From Pelagibacterium nitratireducens (GTDB taxonomy: Bacteria; Pseudomonadota; Alphaproteobacteria; Rhizobiales; Devosiaceae): DNA of 64,000 bases. The notes beneath the pieces were generated by a model. It saw only the letters and a list, made by a program, of their open reading frames with translations. It did not search any database and was not told the origin of the DNA. The stretch lies in assembly GCF_037044555.1 (NCBI RefSeq), contig NZ_CP146275.1, positions 1,282,501 through 1,346,500 of the forward strand. The letters are read 5' to 3'. Each line of letters begins with the position of its first letter. Position 1 is the stretch's first letter. Both the position numbers and the translations under genes were made by a program. Below, one piece after another: positions 55,558 through 64,000 of this stretch.

Positions 55558-57744
55558 ATGCCACATTCGCACCAGACCGTTGGGGGAGGGCCCAAGAAGG
55601 TTCTCTATACGCTCCAGACCGTGGCCCGCATGGGTGTGGGCAAGGCGGCCAAGGCGCTGACCGCCAAGAACACCTGCAAGGCCTGTGCCTATGGCATGGG
55701 CGGGCAGATGGGCGGCATGACCAACGAGCTGGGCGAGTTTCCCTCGGTGTGCAACAAGTCGGTGCAGGCCCAATCGACAGATATCCAGCCGGCCATTCCG
55801 CACGCCATCTTTACCCACGAGCTTGCCGACCTCAAGGAATTGACCGGCAAGGAGATGGAGCATCTGGGCCGGTTGGGCGACCCGGTTTACAAGCCCGCCA
55901 GGTCCGATCACTACACTGTGGTCGATTGGGACTGGGCGCTCGATCACGCCGCCAAGCGGCTGCTGGCCACTGCGGCTGACCGGACGTTCTTTTATTCTTC
56001 GGGGCGCTCATCGAACGAGGCGGGGTTCATCTTCCAGCTTCTGGCCCGCGCCTTTGGCACCAACAACGTCAACAACTGTTCCTATTTCTGCCATCAGGCG
56101 ACCAGCGAGGGGCTGGCCACCACCATCGGCAAGGGTACTGCGACGGTGGAACTGGCCGACCTTACGGGCGCTGACATGATCTTTGTGATCGGGGCCAATC
56201 CCTCGTCCAACCACCCGCGCTTCATTCACATGCTCAAGCACTGCCGCGACCGGGGCGGGGAGGTGATCGTCATCAATCCGGCGCGCGAGCCGGGACTGGT
56301 CAAATTCGCCGTGCCCAAATCTCCCTCGTCGATGCTCAGGGGCGGCGACGACATCGCGTCCGATTATCTCCAGCCGCGCATCGGGTCCGATATCGCGCTG
56401 ATGATCGGCATCGCCAAGGCGGTGATCGAGGCCGGGATGGAAGACGCGGACTTTATTGAAAAACATACCGGCAATGTTGCGGCCTATAGAGCACAAGTCC
56501 ACGCAACATCGTGGGTAAATATCGAAACATCGACGGGCCTCTCGCGGGCTGAAATCGAGCGCGTCGCGCACCGCTATGGACAGGCGAAAAACGTGGTTTT
56601 CGCCTGGGGGATGGGGATGACGCACCACGTTCACGGCGTTGAAAACGTTGAATCAATTGCCAATCTCGCCTTGTTGCGCGGCATGATCGGGCGGCCCAAT
56701 GCGGGGCTGTTGCCCCTGCGCGGGCACTCCAATGTGCAGGGCATCGGCACCATCGGCGTCAAACCGCTGCTGGCCGAGGACGTGATGGCCGAAATGGAGC
56801 GCCAGTTTTCGATTTCTCTCAGTCGGTCCAAGGGCCTGGATACCATGGCCTGCCTGCACGCCGCCCATCGCGGCGAGATGGATGCCGCGGTCATCATGGG
56901 CGGCAATCTTTATGGTGCATCTCCCGATACCGCATGGGCCGAGAAGGCGCTTAACACCATAGGATTCAAGCTCTTTTTGACCACGACCCTCAATCTGGGG
57001 CACGTCCACGGGCACGATCAATCCGAAAGCCTGATCCTGCCGGTGACGGCGCGCGACGAGGAATGGGAGCCGACCACCCAGGAATCGATGTTCAATTTCA
57101 TACGCTTATCAGACGGCGGGATCGACCGGCTGGCCAATGTGCGCCCCGAAAGCGTCATCCTCACCGACCTCGCCACCCGCATCCTGCCCGATAGCCCCAT
57201 CGATTTTCAGGCGTTCAAGAAGCACGCCGAGGTGCGGCGCGCGATTTCTGAAATCGTCCCCGGTCTCAAGGACTTGGCCGAGATCGATGTTGCAAAGCGT
57301 GAGTTCCACATCGCCAATCGCGTCATGCACGAACCGCGCTTTTCCACGGACGACGGCAAGGGGCATTTTCAGGTGATACCGCTGCCGCAATCCCCGAAAG
57401 CGCCAGAGGGTCGCAAGGCGCTGACGCTGGCAACGATCCGCTCGGAAGGCCAGTTCAACACCATCGTTTACGAAGAGACCGACAGCTATCGCAACAGGGC
57501 GCCGCGCTGGTCGGTGCTGCTCAACGGCAAGGACATGGAGGAGATGGGCATCGCGGAAGGCGATCTCATCGATCTGGCGTCCGAACAGGGAAAGATGAGC
57601 AAGCTCAAGGCGCTCAGTTTCGACATCCCCCGCGGATCGGCGCTGGCCTATTATCCGGAAGCCAATGTTCTGGTCGGGACGGCAATCGATCCGCGCTCGA
57701 AAACCCCGGCTTTCAAGTCGGTGCCGGTATGGATAGAGCGCTGA
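55558..57744 (+). CDS. FdhF/YdeP-type molybdopterin oxidoreductase
   Basis: 728 aa. Residues 40-65 hold Cys40, Cys43 and Cys65 (NTCKACAYG...SVCNKS), the reduced N-terminal cysteine set of this family. The active-site segment NCSYFCHQATSEGL puts Cys178 as the probable molybdenum ligand next to His179. Later come IGANPSSNHPRF, LRGHSNVQGIGTIG and a C-terminal molybdopterin dinucleotide domain with WSVLLNGKDMEEMGIAEGDL. The substrate is unknown; E. coli YdeP is linked to acid resistance. No membrane or electron-transfer subunit is adjacent. Start at ATG 55558 after GAGGAG. Confidence 0.9.
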   Translation: MPHSHQTVGGGPKKVLYTLQTVARMGVGKAAKALTAKNTCKACAYGMGGQMGGMTNELGEFPSVCNKSVQAQSTDIQPAIPHAIFTHELADLKELTGKEMEHLGRLGDPVYKPARSDHYTVVDWDWALDHAAKRLLATAADRTFFYSSGRSSNEAGFIFQLLARAFGTNNVNNCSYFCHQATSEGLATTIGKGTATVELADLTGADMIFVIGANPSSNHPRFIHMLKHCRDRGGEVIVINPAREPGLVKFAVPKSPSSMLRGGDDIASDYLQPRIGSDIALMIGIAKAVIEAGMEDADFIEKHTGNVAAYRAQVHATSWVNIETSTGLSRAEIERVAHRYGQAKNVVFAWGMGMTHHVHGVENVESIANLALLRGMIGRPNAGLLPLRGHSNVQGIGTIGVKPLLAEDVMAEMERQFSISLSRSKGLDTMACLHAAHRGEMDAAVIMGGNLYGASPDTAWAEKALNTIGFKLFLTTTLNLGHVHGHDQSESLILPVTARDEEWEPTTQESMFNFIRLSDGGIDRLANVRPESVILTDLATRILPDSPIDFQAFKKHAEVRRAISEIVPGLKDLAEIDVAKREFHIANRVMHEPRFSTDDGKGHFQVIPLPQSPKAPEGRKALTLATIRSEGQFNTIVYEETDSYRNRAPRWSVLLNGKDMEEMGIAEGDLIDLASEQGKMSKLKALSFDIPRGSALAYYPEANVLVGTAIDPRSKTPAFKSVPVWIER

Positions 57745-57783
57745 GTGGGCAGGCGGTCTTTCCTCACAGCGTCCCTACTCCTT

Positions 57784-57889
57784 CGTCATCCTCGGGCTTG
57801 TCACCACTCTCGGCTCTATCACCACCGCTCCCCAACCCTTCACCGGCTGCCCGATTCAGCGGATCCCCGGGTCAAGCCCGAGGATGACG
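57784..57889. repeat. Composite intergenic palindromic repeat, copy 2
   Basis: Perfect 17-bp inverted repeat: CGTCATCCTCGGGCTTG (57784-57800) and CAAGCCCGAGGATGACG (57873-57889) around 72 bases. The closing GGATCCCCGGGTCAAG pattern matches copy 1 at 54335-54462. It starts 39 bases after the molybdoprotein stop. Confidence 0.85.
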
Positions 57890-57944
57890 CGGGGAGGAAA
57901 GGAAAGCTGCGACAAAACTTATCCCCGCCCGGTATCGAGCCCCT

Positions 57945-58256
57945 AATCTCTATCTCACGGCCGCACCAGAGACGAGGATGCATACGAGCTTCCGGTGAGG
58001 GCAGGATGGAGAGAGGGGAAGCGTGCGACCGAGCCCAGGCCGCATCGGTCCCCAGGCACTCCGGAGTGTCCGTTGGCCGGTCCGGGTTCCATGCGGGTCG
58101 CCGCAGGGAAGGCCCAAAGCGGACGGATGGCCGGGCGAGGATGGGAGTCCACGTCGTACTCCCGAAAGGGAGAGGGGCACCGCGGAAGGCACCAGCGATG
58201 GTGCAATCCCGACAAACCCCAGCCCGAGACGCCGCCATAAGCCAAAAACCCCGGAT
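57945..58256 (+). ncRNA. Candidate structured RNA: hairpin-rich non-coding block
   Basis: About 310 GC-rich bases with several open frames but no convincing protein. Hairpins include CACTCCGGAGTG (58057-58068), CTCCC-GAAA-GGGAG with a GNRA-type tetraloop (58159-58172), an alternative GGGAGT/ACTCCC (58143-58163), and GCACC/GGTGC (58189-58204). The tetraloop favours the plus strand. It does not show the conserved cores of RNase P RNA, tmRNA, SRP RNA or 6S RNA that I can recall. It may instead be a repetitive element. Strand and limits are inference. Confidence 0.35.
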
Positions 58257-58318
58257 GCATGGGGCGATGATCGCTTCATATACTAAAAACTACATGCGGA
58301 GCGCTCATCGCCCCATGC
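58257..58318. repeat. Long inverted repeat before ettA
   Basis: Arms of 20 bases (58257-58276 and 58299-58318) matching at 18 positions, beginning GCATGGGGCGATGA, around 22 AT-rich bases. It directly follows the hairpin-rich block and could be its 3' end, or an operator or transcript end upstream of ettA. Confidence 0.7.
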
Positions 58319-58449
58319 CGTCTATCCAATCATAGCCCGAGGCGATATCGCCGTCGGAGGTTTTCGCGCGGCCATTGCACCGCCTGACGGCTTGTCCTAC
58401 ATACGGCCCCAAGTTTCTCAGGCACGAATTTCCAAGAGGCACCCGCTTT

Positions 58450-60105
58450 ATGGCGCGTCAATTCATCTATCATATGCACGGCATGTCCAAGGCCTATTCC
58501 GGTGGGAAGAAGGTCATCGACAATATGAATCTCTCGTTCTACCCCGATGCCAAGATCGGCATCCTGGGGCCGAACGGCGCGGGTAAATCCACGCTTCTGA
58601 AAATCATGGCCGGAATTGACACCGAATTTACCGGCGAAGCCTGGGCCGCCGATGGTGCGACTGTCGGATATCTGCCCCAGGAGCCCCAGCTCGACGAGCA
58701 ACTCGACGTCAAGGGCAACGTGATGATCGGGGTCAAGGACAAGCAGGCCATCCTCGATCGCTACAACGAGCTGATGATGGATTATTCCGACGAGACGGCC
58801 GACGAAGCCTCAAAGCTTCAGGACCAGATCGACGCCGATGACCTGTGGGATCTCGATTCCAAGGTCGAGATGGCCATGGACGCGCTGCGCTGCCCTCCGG
58901 GGGGAGAAAGCGTGGACAAGCTTTCGGGCGGTGAAAAGCGCCGTGTGGCCCTGTGTCAGCTGCTGCTCAGCCAGCCCGACCTGCTGCTGCTCGACGAGCC
59001 GACCAACCATCTGGACGCCGAAACCACGGCGTGGTTGGAAAAGCATCTGCGCGAATATCCCGGCGCAGTGCTGATCATCACCCACGACCGCTACTTCCTC
59101 GACAACGTGACGGGCTGGATTCTGGAGCTCGACCGCGGGCGCGGCATTCCCTATGAGGGCAATTACACGGCATACCTGACCGCCAAGGCCAAGCGCATGC
59201 AGCAGGAAAAGAGCGAGGATCAGGCCCGCTCGAAGGTGCTGGAGCGCGAAAAGGAATGGCTGGGCCAGTCGCCCCAGGCGCGCCAGACCAAATCCAAGGC
59301 GCGTATCCGGGCCTATGACGAACTGGTCAAGATCAACGAGGCGCGGGCGCAGTCCAACACCGCCCAGATCATCATTCCGCCCGGCGAGAGGCTGGGCCAG
59401 AACGTCATCGATATCGAAGGCGTCAAGAAAGGCTTTGGCGACCGGCTGCTGATCGATGGGCTCAGCTTCAAGCTGCCGCCGGGCGGTATTGTCGGGGTGA
59501 TCGGGCCGAACGGTGCGGGCAAGACCACGCTGTTCAAGATGCTGACCGGGCAGGAGCAGCCCGATGAGGGCACGATTACGGTCGGCGATACCGTCCATAT
59601 GGGCTATGTGGATCAGAGCCGCGACAGCCTCGATGCGAAAAAGAGCGTCTGGGAGGAAATCTCGGGCGGCAATGACATCATCAAGCTGGGCAAGCGTGAG
59701 GTCAATTCACGGGCCTACACCTCGTCGTTCAACTTCAAGGGCGGCGACCAGCAACAGCCGGTGGGTACACTTTCGGGCGGGCAGCGCAACCGCGTGCATC
59801 TGGCCAAGATGCTCAAATCGGGCGCCAACGTTCTGCTGCTCGACGAACCGACCAACGATCTGGACACCGAAACGCTGGCGGCGCTTGAAGAGGCGCTCGA
59901 GGAATTTGCCGGCTGCGCCGTCATCATCTCGCACGATCGCATGTTCCTCGACCGTCTGGCCACCCACATCCTGGCGTTTGAAGGCGACAGTCATGTGGAG
60001 TGGTTCGAGGGCAATTTCCAGGATTACGAGGCCGACAAGGTGCGGCGGCTCGGCCCGGATTCGGTCAATCCCAAGCGCGTGAGCTACAAGCCGCTGACGC
60101 GGTAG
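58450..60105 (+). CDS. ettA: Energy-dependent translational throttle protein EttA (ABC-F)
   Basis: 551 aa. Two ABC domains: Walker A GPNGAGKST and GPNGAGKTT, signatures LSGGEKRRVALCQLLL and LSGGQRNRVHLAKML, Walker B LLLDEPTNHLD and LLLDEPTNDLD. The linker region contains WLGQSPQARQTKSKARI, an EttA hallmark that contacts the P-site tRNA. It gates ribosomes entering elongation according to energy charge. Start 58450 (MARQFIYHMHGM) is family-typical. Confidence 0.96.
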   Translation: MARQFIYHMHGMSKAYSGGKKVIDNMNLSFYPDAKIGILGPNGAGKSTLLKIMAGIDTEFTGEAWAADGATVGYLPQEPQLDEQLDVKGNVMIGVKDKQAILDRYNELMMDYSDETADEASKLQDQIDADDLWDLDSKVEMAMDALRCPPGGESVDKLSGGEKRRVALCQLLLSQPDLLLLDEPTNHLDAETTAWLEKHLREYPGAVLIITHDRYFLDNVTGWILELDRGRGIPYEGNYTAYLTAKAKRMQQEKSEDQARSKVLEREKEWLGQSPQARQTKSKARIRAYDELVKINEARAQSNTAQIIIPPGERLGQNVIDIEGVKKGFGDRLLIDGLSFKLPPGGIVGVIGPNGAGKTTLFKMLTGQEQPDEGTITVGDTVHMGYVDQSRDSLDAKKSVWEEISGGNDIIKLGKREVNSRAYTSSFNFKGGDQQQPVGTLSGGQRNRVHLAKMLKSGANVLLLDEPTNDLDTETLAALEEALEEFAGCAVIISHDRMFLDRLATHILAFEGDSHVEWFEGNFQDYEADKVRRLGPDSVNPKRVSYKPLTR

Positions 60106-60138
60106 GCCGCCAGCGCGCCGGACAAAACGATTGTTATG

Positions 60139-60163
60139 GGGGCCGGGGATTTTTCCCCGGCCC
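60139..60163 (+). terminator. Terminator-like hairpin after ettA
   Basis: Stem GGGCCGGGGA / TCCCCGGCCC with a 4-T loop, 34 bases after the ettA stop. Only a broken T-run follows (GTCTGTTT). Confidence 0.6.
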
Positions 60164-60189
60164 GTCTGTTTCGCTATAGGCTCTGGATC

Positions 60190-61023
60190 ATGATTGAACC
60201 GTTTTCCCTCCAAATCGACGATGCCAATTTCACCGGGATCGAGGCCGGGGAGGGGATACCGGTGGTGTTTTTGCATGCGGGGGTGTGTGACCGGCGCATG
60301 TGGGAAAACCAGATCGAGGCGGTTGCTGCAGCGGGGTTCTGGGGTATTGCCTACGACCGGCGCGGGTTTGGAGAGACCGTTTCGCCGGACGAGGGATTTT
60401 CCCATCTCGAAGACCTCGAAGCGGTTCTGGACGCGCTCGATGTCCATGCTGCGGTGTTCGTTGGCTGCTCGATGGGCGGTGCGCTGGCCATAGACTTTGC
60501 GCTGGCCAATCCCGAGCGCACCGCCGGGCTGGTTCTGGTGGGCACCTCGATCAGCGGCGCCCGGGTGCCGTCCTTGCCGCCCGAGATCATGCAGATCGCC
60601 AACGCCATGGAAGCGGTGGAGGAAAGCGGGGATGTCGATGCGATCAACGCGGTCGATACCCACGCCTGGCTCGACGGTCCGCTTTCCGAAAGCGGGCGGG
60701 TGAAGGGCGCGGTGCGGGAGCTGTTCCAGGCCATGAACGGCACCATTCTGCGCAAGAGCGACATGACCCGGGAAGACAGGCCCGAGGCTGCGATCGATCG
60801 CATAAGCGAGATCGATACGCCGGCGCTGCTGGTGGCGGGGGACCTTGATTTTCCCCATATCGTCAACCGCCATGACGATCTGTCAGAAGAGATGGAGAAC
60901 GCGTTTGCCGTGGTGATCGAGGGCACCGCGCATCTGCCCAGTCTTGAGCGCCCCGACCTGTTCAATCCGCTGCTGCTCGAGTTTCTTCGCATGGTGACGG
61001 GTCAGGCGGACAATGAGCAGTGA
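60190..61023 (+). CDS. Alpha/beta hydrolase
   Basis: 277 aa. Oxyanion region VFLHAGVCDRRMW, nucleophile elbow VGCSMGGALA (Ser about 95), acid region LLVAGDLDFPH and catalytic His in GTAHLPSLERP. Broad family of esterases, lactonases and C-C hydrolases; the substrate is not predictable. Start 60190 (MIEPFSLQ) rather than 60136, which lies within the preceding terminator. Confidence 0.9.
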   Translation: MIEPFSLQIDDANFTGIEAGEGIPVVFLHAGVCDRRMWENQIEAVAAAGFWGIAYDRRGFGETVSPDEGFSHLEDLEAVLDALDVHAAVFVGCSMGGALAIDFALANPERTAGLVLVGTSISGARVPSLPPEIMQIANAMEAVEESGDVDAINAVDTHAWLDGPLSESGRVKGAVRELFQAMNGTILRKSDMTREDRPEAAIDRISEIDTPALLVAGDLDFPHIVNRHDDLSEEMENAFAVVIEGTAHLPSLERPDLFNPLLLEFLRMVTGQADNEQ

Positions 61024-61108
61024 TCGAACCGATCACAAACTCTTACTGGCCCGCTGGCGTTTGGCGACATAGTCTGGCGTTTGCGACTCCTGGTTTGAAG
61101 GCCTCCCC

Positions 61109-62053
61109 ATGACATCGATCGAAGGCGCTCCCGCCGCAAAAGGCGTGCGGTCTCCCCGTCCCACAGGGCCGGACGACAATGTGCGCCTTGGTGTCTTTGC
61201 GGCGCTGGCCACCTATACGATCTGGGGTGTGCTGCCGCTGTTCTTCAAGCTGCTCGAGCACGTCAATCCAGTCGGCGTGGTGGCGAACCGGATCCTGTGT
61301 TCGCTGTTTTTCGTGATGGCGATCCTTTATTTCCGCCATCAGTTCGGTGAAGTGCGTGTTGCGCTCAAGGACCGGCGCACCGTGTTGCTGATGTGCGTTT
61401 CGGCGGTGCTGATCGCAGCCAACTGGCTCATTTTCGTGTGGGCGGTGGGCAACAACCATGTGCTCGAAGTGAGTTTTGGCTATTTCATCAATCCGCTGGT
61501 CAGCGTGGCGATCGGCATGGTGCTGCTGTCGGAAAAGCTCAGCCGGACGCAAGCACTCGCCATTGCCATTGCCGTTGTCGCCATAGCCATTCAGGCCGTC
61601 GGCCTGGGCAGCGTGCCGTGGGTTTCGCTGGCGCTGGCGCTGACATTTGCCTTTTATGGCTATGTGCGCAAAACCGTCGATGTGGGCTCGGCGGCGGGGC
61701 TGGCCATCGAGACGCTCGTTCTCATTCCGATCAGCGCAGCTTATATCCTTTATCTGCTGACCGGGCCGGCGCCCGATTTCTACGCCGACCCGACCACCAC
61801 GCTGTTTCTGGTGATGACCGGGCCGATGACAGCGGTGCCGCTGGTCATGTTCGCCTTTGCGGCGCGGCAGTTGCGGCTTTCGACCATCGGGATGTTTCAG
61901 TACATAGCGCCCTCGCTTCAGTTCGCGGTGGCGGTGTTTGTGTTCGGCGAGGACTTGTCGCCGGCCCGGCTGGCCAGCTTTGCGCTGATCTGGGTGTCGC
62001 TGGCGGTGTTTTCCTACGGCTCCTGGCGGGGACGCGGTCCCAAACCTGCCTAG
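61109..62053 (+). CDS. rarD: RarD-type EamA family transporter
   Basis: 314 aa, ten membrane helices after a hydrophilic N-terminus of about 25 residues. GVFAALATYTIWGVLPLFFKLL and NWLIFVWAVGNNHVLEVSFGYFINPL are RarD signatures, and GMFQYIAPSLQFAVAVFVFGE is in the last third. The substrate is unknown. It is followed immediately by a palindromic repeat shared with 2832-2896. Confidence 0.93.
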   Translation: MTSIEGAPAAKGVRSPRPTGPDDNVRLGVFAALATYTIWGVLPLFFKLLEHVNPVGVVANRILCSLFFVMAILYFRHQFGEVRVALKDRRTVLLMCVSAVLIAANWLIFVWAVGNNHVLEVSFGYFINPLVSVAIGMVLLSEKLSRTQALAIAIAVVAIAIQAVGLGSVPWVSLALALTFAFYGYVRKTVDVGSAAGLAIETLVLIPISAAYILYLLTGPAPDFYADPTTTLFLVMTGPMTAVPLVMFAFAARQLRLSTIGMFQYIAPSLQFAVAVFVFGEDLSPARLASFALIWVSLAVFSYGSWRGRGPKPA

Positions 62054-62055
62054 AT

Positions 62056-62119
62056 CGTGTCCAGCAAAGCATGTCCTCGACGCGATCGGGGATGGGCCCG
62101 GTTTTGCGGTTCGGACACG
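62056..62119. repeat. Palindromic intergenic repeat (REP-like), third copy
   Basis: CGTGTCC ... GGACACG ends with the same internal sequence as the copy at 2832-2896 (GTCCTCGACGCGATCGGGG, GGTTTTGCGGTTCGGACA). It lies between the convergent rarD and oxyR stops, a position where it could terminate both. Confidence 0.85.
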
Positions 62120-62133
62120 CGAGAAGACAAGGT

Positions 62134-63051
62134 CTAGGTCGGTTGCCAGTCGGTGCGAAGGCTCGCTTCTCCGACCCTGGTGACAATATCGCCGATCCTG
62201 CGATAGAGCGATTCATAGGGCGAGTTGGCGCGCCAGACCAGCCGGAGAACGCGTGCGGCGCCAGGGGCGCTCAGGGTGTGAAATTCGATACGTTTGTTGT
62301 GTTCCTCACGCCGGAGGCTGATGGTCGGCAGAAGGGTGACACCGTAGCCATTGGCGACCAGTTCCAGAATTGTGGTCAGCGAAGTGGCCGCGAAGGTCCG
62401 ACCTTGCAGGTCGGGCTTGAGCGCACAGGCATCGACCATCTGGTCGCGCAGGCAATGGCCCTCTTCGAGCAAAAGGAATTTGTCGCGCGGCAGGTTGGCG
62501 AGATTGACCGGGTCAGCCAGATCGGTGCCGTTGCGGGTGGCGAGAACGAATGGATCGGCGAACAGGGCGACCGAGGTGAGATTGGAGCGGTCGGTTTCGG
62601 TGGCGATCAGCGCAATGTCGAGATCGCCGTCGCTCAACGCCGACAAAAGCCGCTCGGTTTTACCCTCGCTGATGGAAAAGCGGATATCTTTGAGATGATC
62701 TGTCAATGCCGGCAGAATCTCGGGGAGAAGATAGGGCGCGACCGTGGGGATTATTCCGAAACGCAAGGGACGGGCCGGTTGTCCCGCTGCCATGTCGGCG
62801 AAGGTTTCAAGATCGACGGCGGCGCCCAGAACGCGGCTTGCATGGGCGAGAAATTCGCGGCCGAACGGGGTGAGGGTCACTGTCTTGCCCAGCCTGTCGA
62901 AAAGCGAGGTCTGGCAGCGCTCCTCAAGCAGCCTCATCTGCTGGGACAGGGCCGGCTGGGTCACGTGGCACCGCTGGGCGGCGCGCCCGAAATGGCCCTC
63001 TTCGGCAATGGCTTGCGCGTAGTGAAGCTGGCGCAGGGTTATTGTGTGCAT
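62134..63051 (-). CDS. oxyR: OxyR hydrogen-peroxide sensor (LysR family)
   Basis: 305 aa. N-terminal winged helix (HTITLRQLHYAQAIAEEGHF, CHVTQPALSQQMRLLEE). The redox cysteines are in EEGHCLRDQMVDAC, at about residues 200 and 209, matching Cys199/Cys208 of E. coli OxyR. It is divergent from a catalase gene, its usual target. Start 63051 (MHTITLRQ) is family-typical; a frame to 63105 runs over the operator region. Confidence 0.96.
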   Translation of the reverse strand: MHTITLRQLHYAQAIAEEGHFGRAAQRCHVTQPALSQQMRLLEERCQTSLFDRLGKTVTLTPFGREFLAHASRVLGAAVDLETFADMAAGQPARPLRFGIIPTVAPYLLPEILPALTDHLKDIRFSISEGKTERLLSALSDGDLDIALIATETDRSNLTSVALFADPFVLATRNGTDLADPVNLANLPRDKFLLLEEGHCLRDQMVDACALKPDLQGRTFAATSLTTILELVANGYGVTLLPTISLRREEHNKRIEFHTLSAPGAARVLRLVWRANSPYESLYRRIGDIVTRVGEASLRTDWQPT

Positions 63052-63068
63052 TGGGACCTGTCCGATTT

Positions 63069-63085
63069 GATAAGGCAATCTTATC
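63069..63085. promoter_or_regulatory. LysR-type palindrome in the oxyR-catalase control region
   Basis: GATAAG (63069-63074) and CTTATC (63080-63085) form a perfect inverted repeat with a 5-base centre. A second partial site TTATCAA follows at about 63102. It lies 18 bases from the oxyR start and 90 from the catalase start, fitting autorepression plus catalase activation by OxyR. Confidence 0.6.
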
Positions 63086-63174
63086 ATGAGTGTCAGTTTT
63101 ATCAATTTGCATGATTGTCACGCTGGGGGTAGGAAAGGCCATCTCTTTAGAATCGATACAAACTAGGAGGCCTC

Positions 63175-64000
63175 ATGTCCGACAAACCGACAATGACGAC
63201 CAGCGCCGGGGCGCCGGTTCCCGACAACCAGAATTCGATCACCGCCGGGCCGCGCGGCCCGGTGCTGATGCAGGATTATCAGCTGATCGAAAAGCTGGCG
63301 CACCAGAACCGCGAGCGGATTCCCGAGCGCGTGGTGCATGCCAAGGGCTGGGGCGCTCACGGTACGCTCAAGATCACTGGTGACATCTCCAAATATACGC
63401 GCGCCAAGGCGCTGCAGCCGGGTTCGGAAACGCCGCTGATCCTGCGGTTTTCGACAGTTGCTGGCGAATTGGGCGCTGCGGACGCAGAGCGTGACGTGCG
63501 CGGCTTTGCCATCAAGTTCTACACCGAAGAGGGCAATTGGGACCTCGTGGGCAACAACACGCCGGTGTTTTTCGTGCGTGATCCGCTCAAGTTCCCCGAC
63601 TTCATTCACACCCAGAAGCGCCATCCCAAGACCAATCTGCGCTCGGCGACGGCAATGTGGGATTTCTGGTCGCTTTCGCCTGAAAGCCTGCACCAGGTGA
63701 CGATCCTGATGAGTGATCGCGGCCTGCCGGTGGCGCCGATGTTCATGAACGGGTACGGCAGCCACACCTATTCGTTCTGGAACGATGCCGGTGAGCGGTT
63801 CTGGGTGAAGTTCCACTTCAAGACCCAGCAGGGGCACAAGCACTACACCAATGAAGAAGCCGAGAAGGTCATCGGTTCGACTCGCGAGAGCTATCAGGAA
63901 GAGCTGTTCGGTTCGATCGAGAAGGGTGAATTCCCCAAGTGGACCGTTCAGGTGCAGATCATGCCCGAGGCAGATGCGGAAAAGACCTCCTACAATCCGT
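63175..64000 (+). CDS. Catalase, 3' end outside window
   Basis: First 275 residues of a monofunctional haem catalase. The distal histidine is in [12 protein letters not shown] (His55) and the catalytic Asn in [13 protein letters not shown] (Asn128). [12 protein letters not shown] and [14 protein letters not shown] also match the family; length and sequence so far suit the small-subunit clade. Start ATG 63175 follows TAGGAGG. It is divergent from oxyR and therefore very probably peroxide-induced. The frame is open to the window edge. Confidence 0.95.
   Translation, partial: MSDKPTMTTSAGAPVPDNQNSITAGPRGPVLMQDYQLIEKLAHQNRERIPERVVHAKGWGAHGTLKITGDISKYTRAKALQPGSETPLILRFSTVAGELGAADAERDVRGFAIKFYTEEGNWDLVGNNTPVFFVRDPLKFPDFIHTQKRHPKTNLRSATAMWDFWSLSPESLHQVTILMSDRGLPVAPMFMNGYGSHTYSFWNDAGERFWVKFHFKTQQGHKHYTNEEAEKVIGSTRESYQEELFGSIEKGEFPKWTVQVQIMPEADAEKTSYNP

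Noticed and set aside
57945..58256. RNase P RNA, tmRNA, SRP RNA or 6S RNA
   Set aside because: The conserved cores (for example GAGGAAAGTCC of RNase P or a tmRNA tag reading frame ending in AA) were not found on either strand.
57745..58335. Long plus- and minus-strand ORFs in the gap before ettA
   Set aside because: Several frames are open at once, their translations are Arg/Pro-rich and without domains, and they run through inverted repeats.

Overview
The window is GC-rich alphaproteobacterial chromosome. The strongest taxonomic signals are the complete EcfG/NepR/PhyR general stress module with GGAAC-N16-CGTT promoters, a glgP-glgB-glgC-glgA-pgm-glgX glycogen operon, and a PQQ dehydrogenase cluster. 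Together they suggest Hyphomicrobiales, most likely near Devosia/Pelagibacterium. The genus is inference; no rRNA is present to settle it.

Layout. 1-1.6 kb: tail of a GGDEF-EAL protein. 1.6-2.9 kb: an IS110-family element next to two copies of a short palindromic repeat. 2.96-19.85 kb: fourteen minus-strand genes, mostly overlapping or a few bases apart. In transcription order they encode a c-type cytochrome, a PQQ alcohol dehydrogenase, a MxaJ-like binding protein, a peptidase-like membrane protein without recognisable active-site residues, a membrane protein, a 1409-residue VWA fusion, a MoxR ATPase, a DUF58 protein, an ABC-2 ATPase, a sulfonate/taurine-type permease, binding protein and ATPase, an ABC-2 permease and a second binding protein. 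A divergent IclR regulator (20.2 kb) is the likely controller. 21-27.5 kb: a Kelch protein, MTA/SAH-type nucleosidase, EEP hydrolase, ABC-F protein, lipoprotein L,D-transpeptidase and HI0933-type flavoprotein.

27.5-33.6 kb is a general stress response island: a PRC-barrel protein, DUF883 and holin-like envelope proteins, ecfG-nepR divergent from phyR, a DUF1328 peptide and a HWE histidine kinase. Five exact EcfG-type promoters lie here, each in front of one of these units. 34-45.2 kb is the glycogen operon. 45.5-46.8 kb holds two acidic secreted proteins. 46.8-48.5 kb is ald with a divergent Lrp/AsnC regulator. 48.7-51.4 kb is a second NMT1/SsuA-type ABC importer.

51.4-64 kb is mixed housekeeping: a membrane protein/XRE/MDR operon, a GST-like protein, a paired DUF606 transporter, an FdhF/YdeP-type molybdoprotein, ettA, an alpha/beta hydrolase, rarD, oxyR and a catalase cut by the window end. 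Between the molybdoprotein and ettA lies a 0.7-kb non-coding stretch with repeats and a hairpin-rich block that may be a structured RNA. No tRNA, rRNA, CRISPR or prophage was recognised.

The most novel-looking system is the 17-kb quinoprotein cluster, which combines Mxa-like maturation genes, Ped-like ABC export genes and a sulfonate-type importer in one apparent transcription unit.
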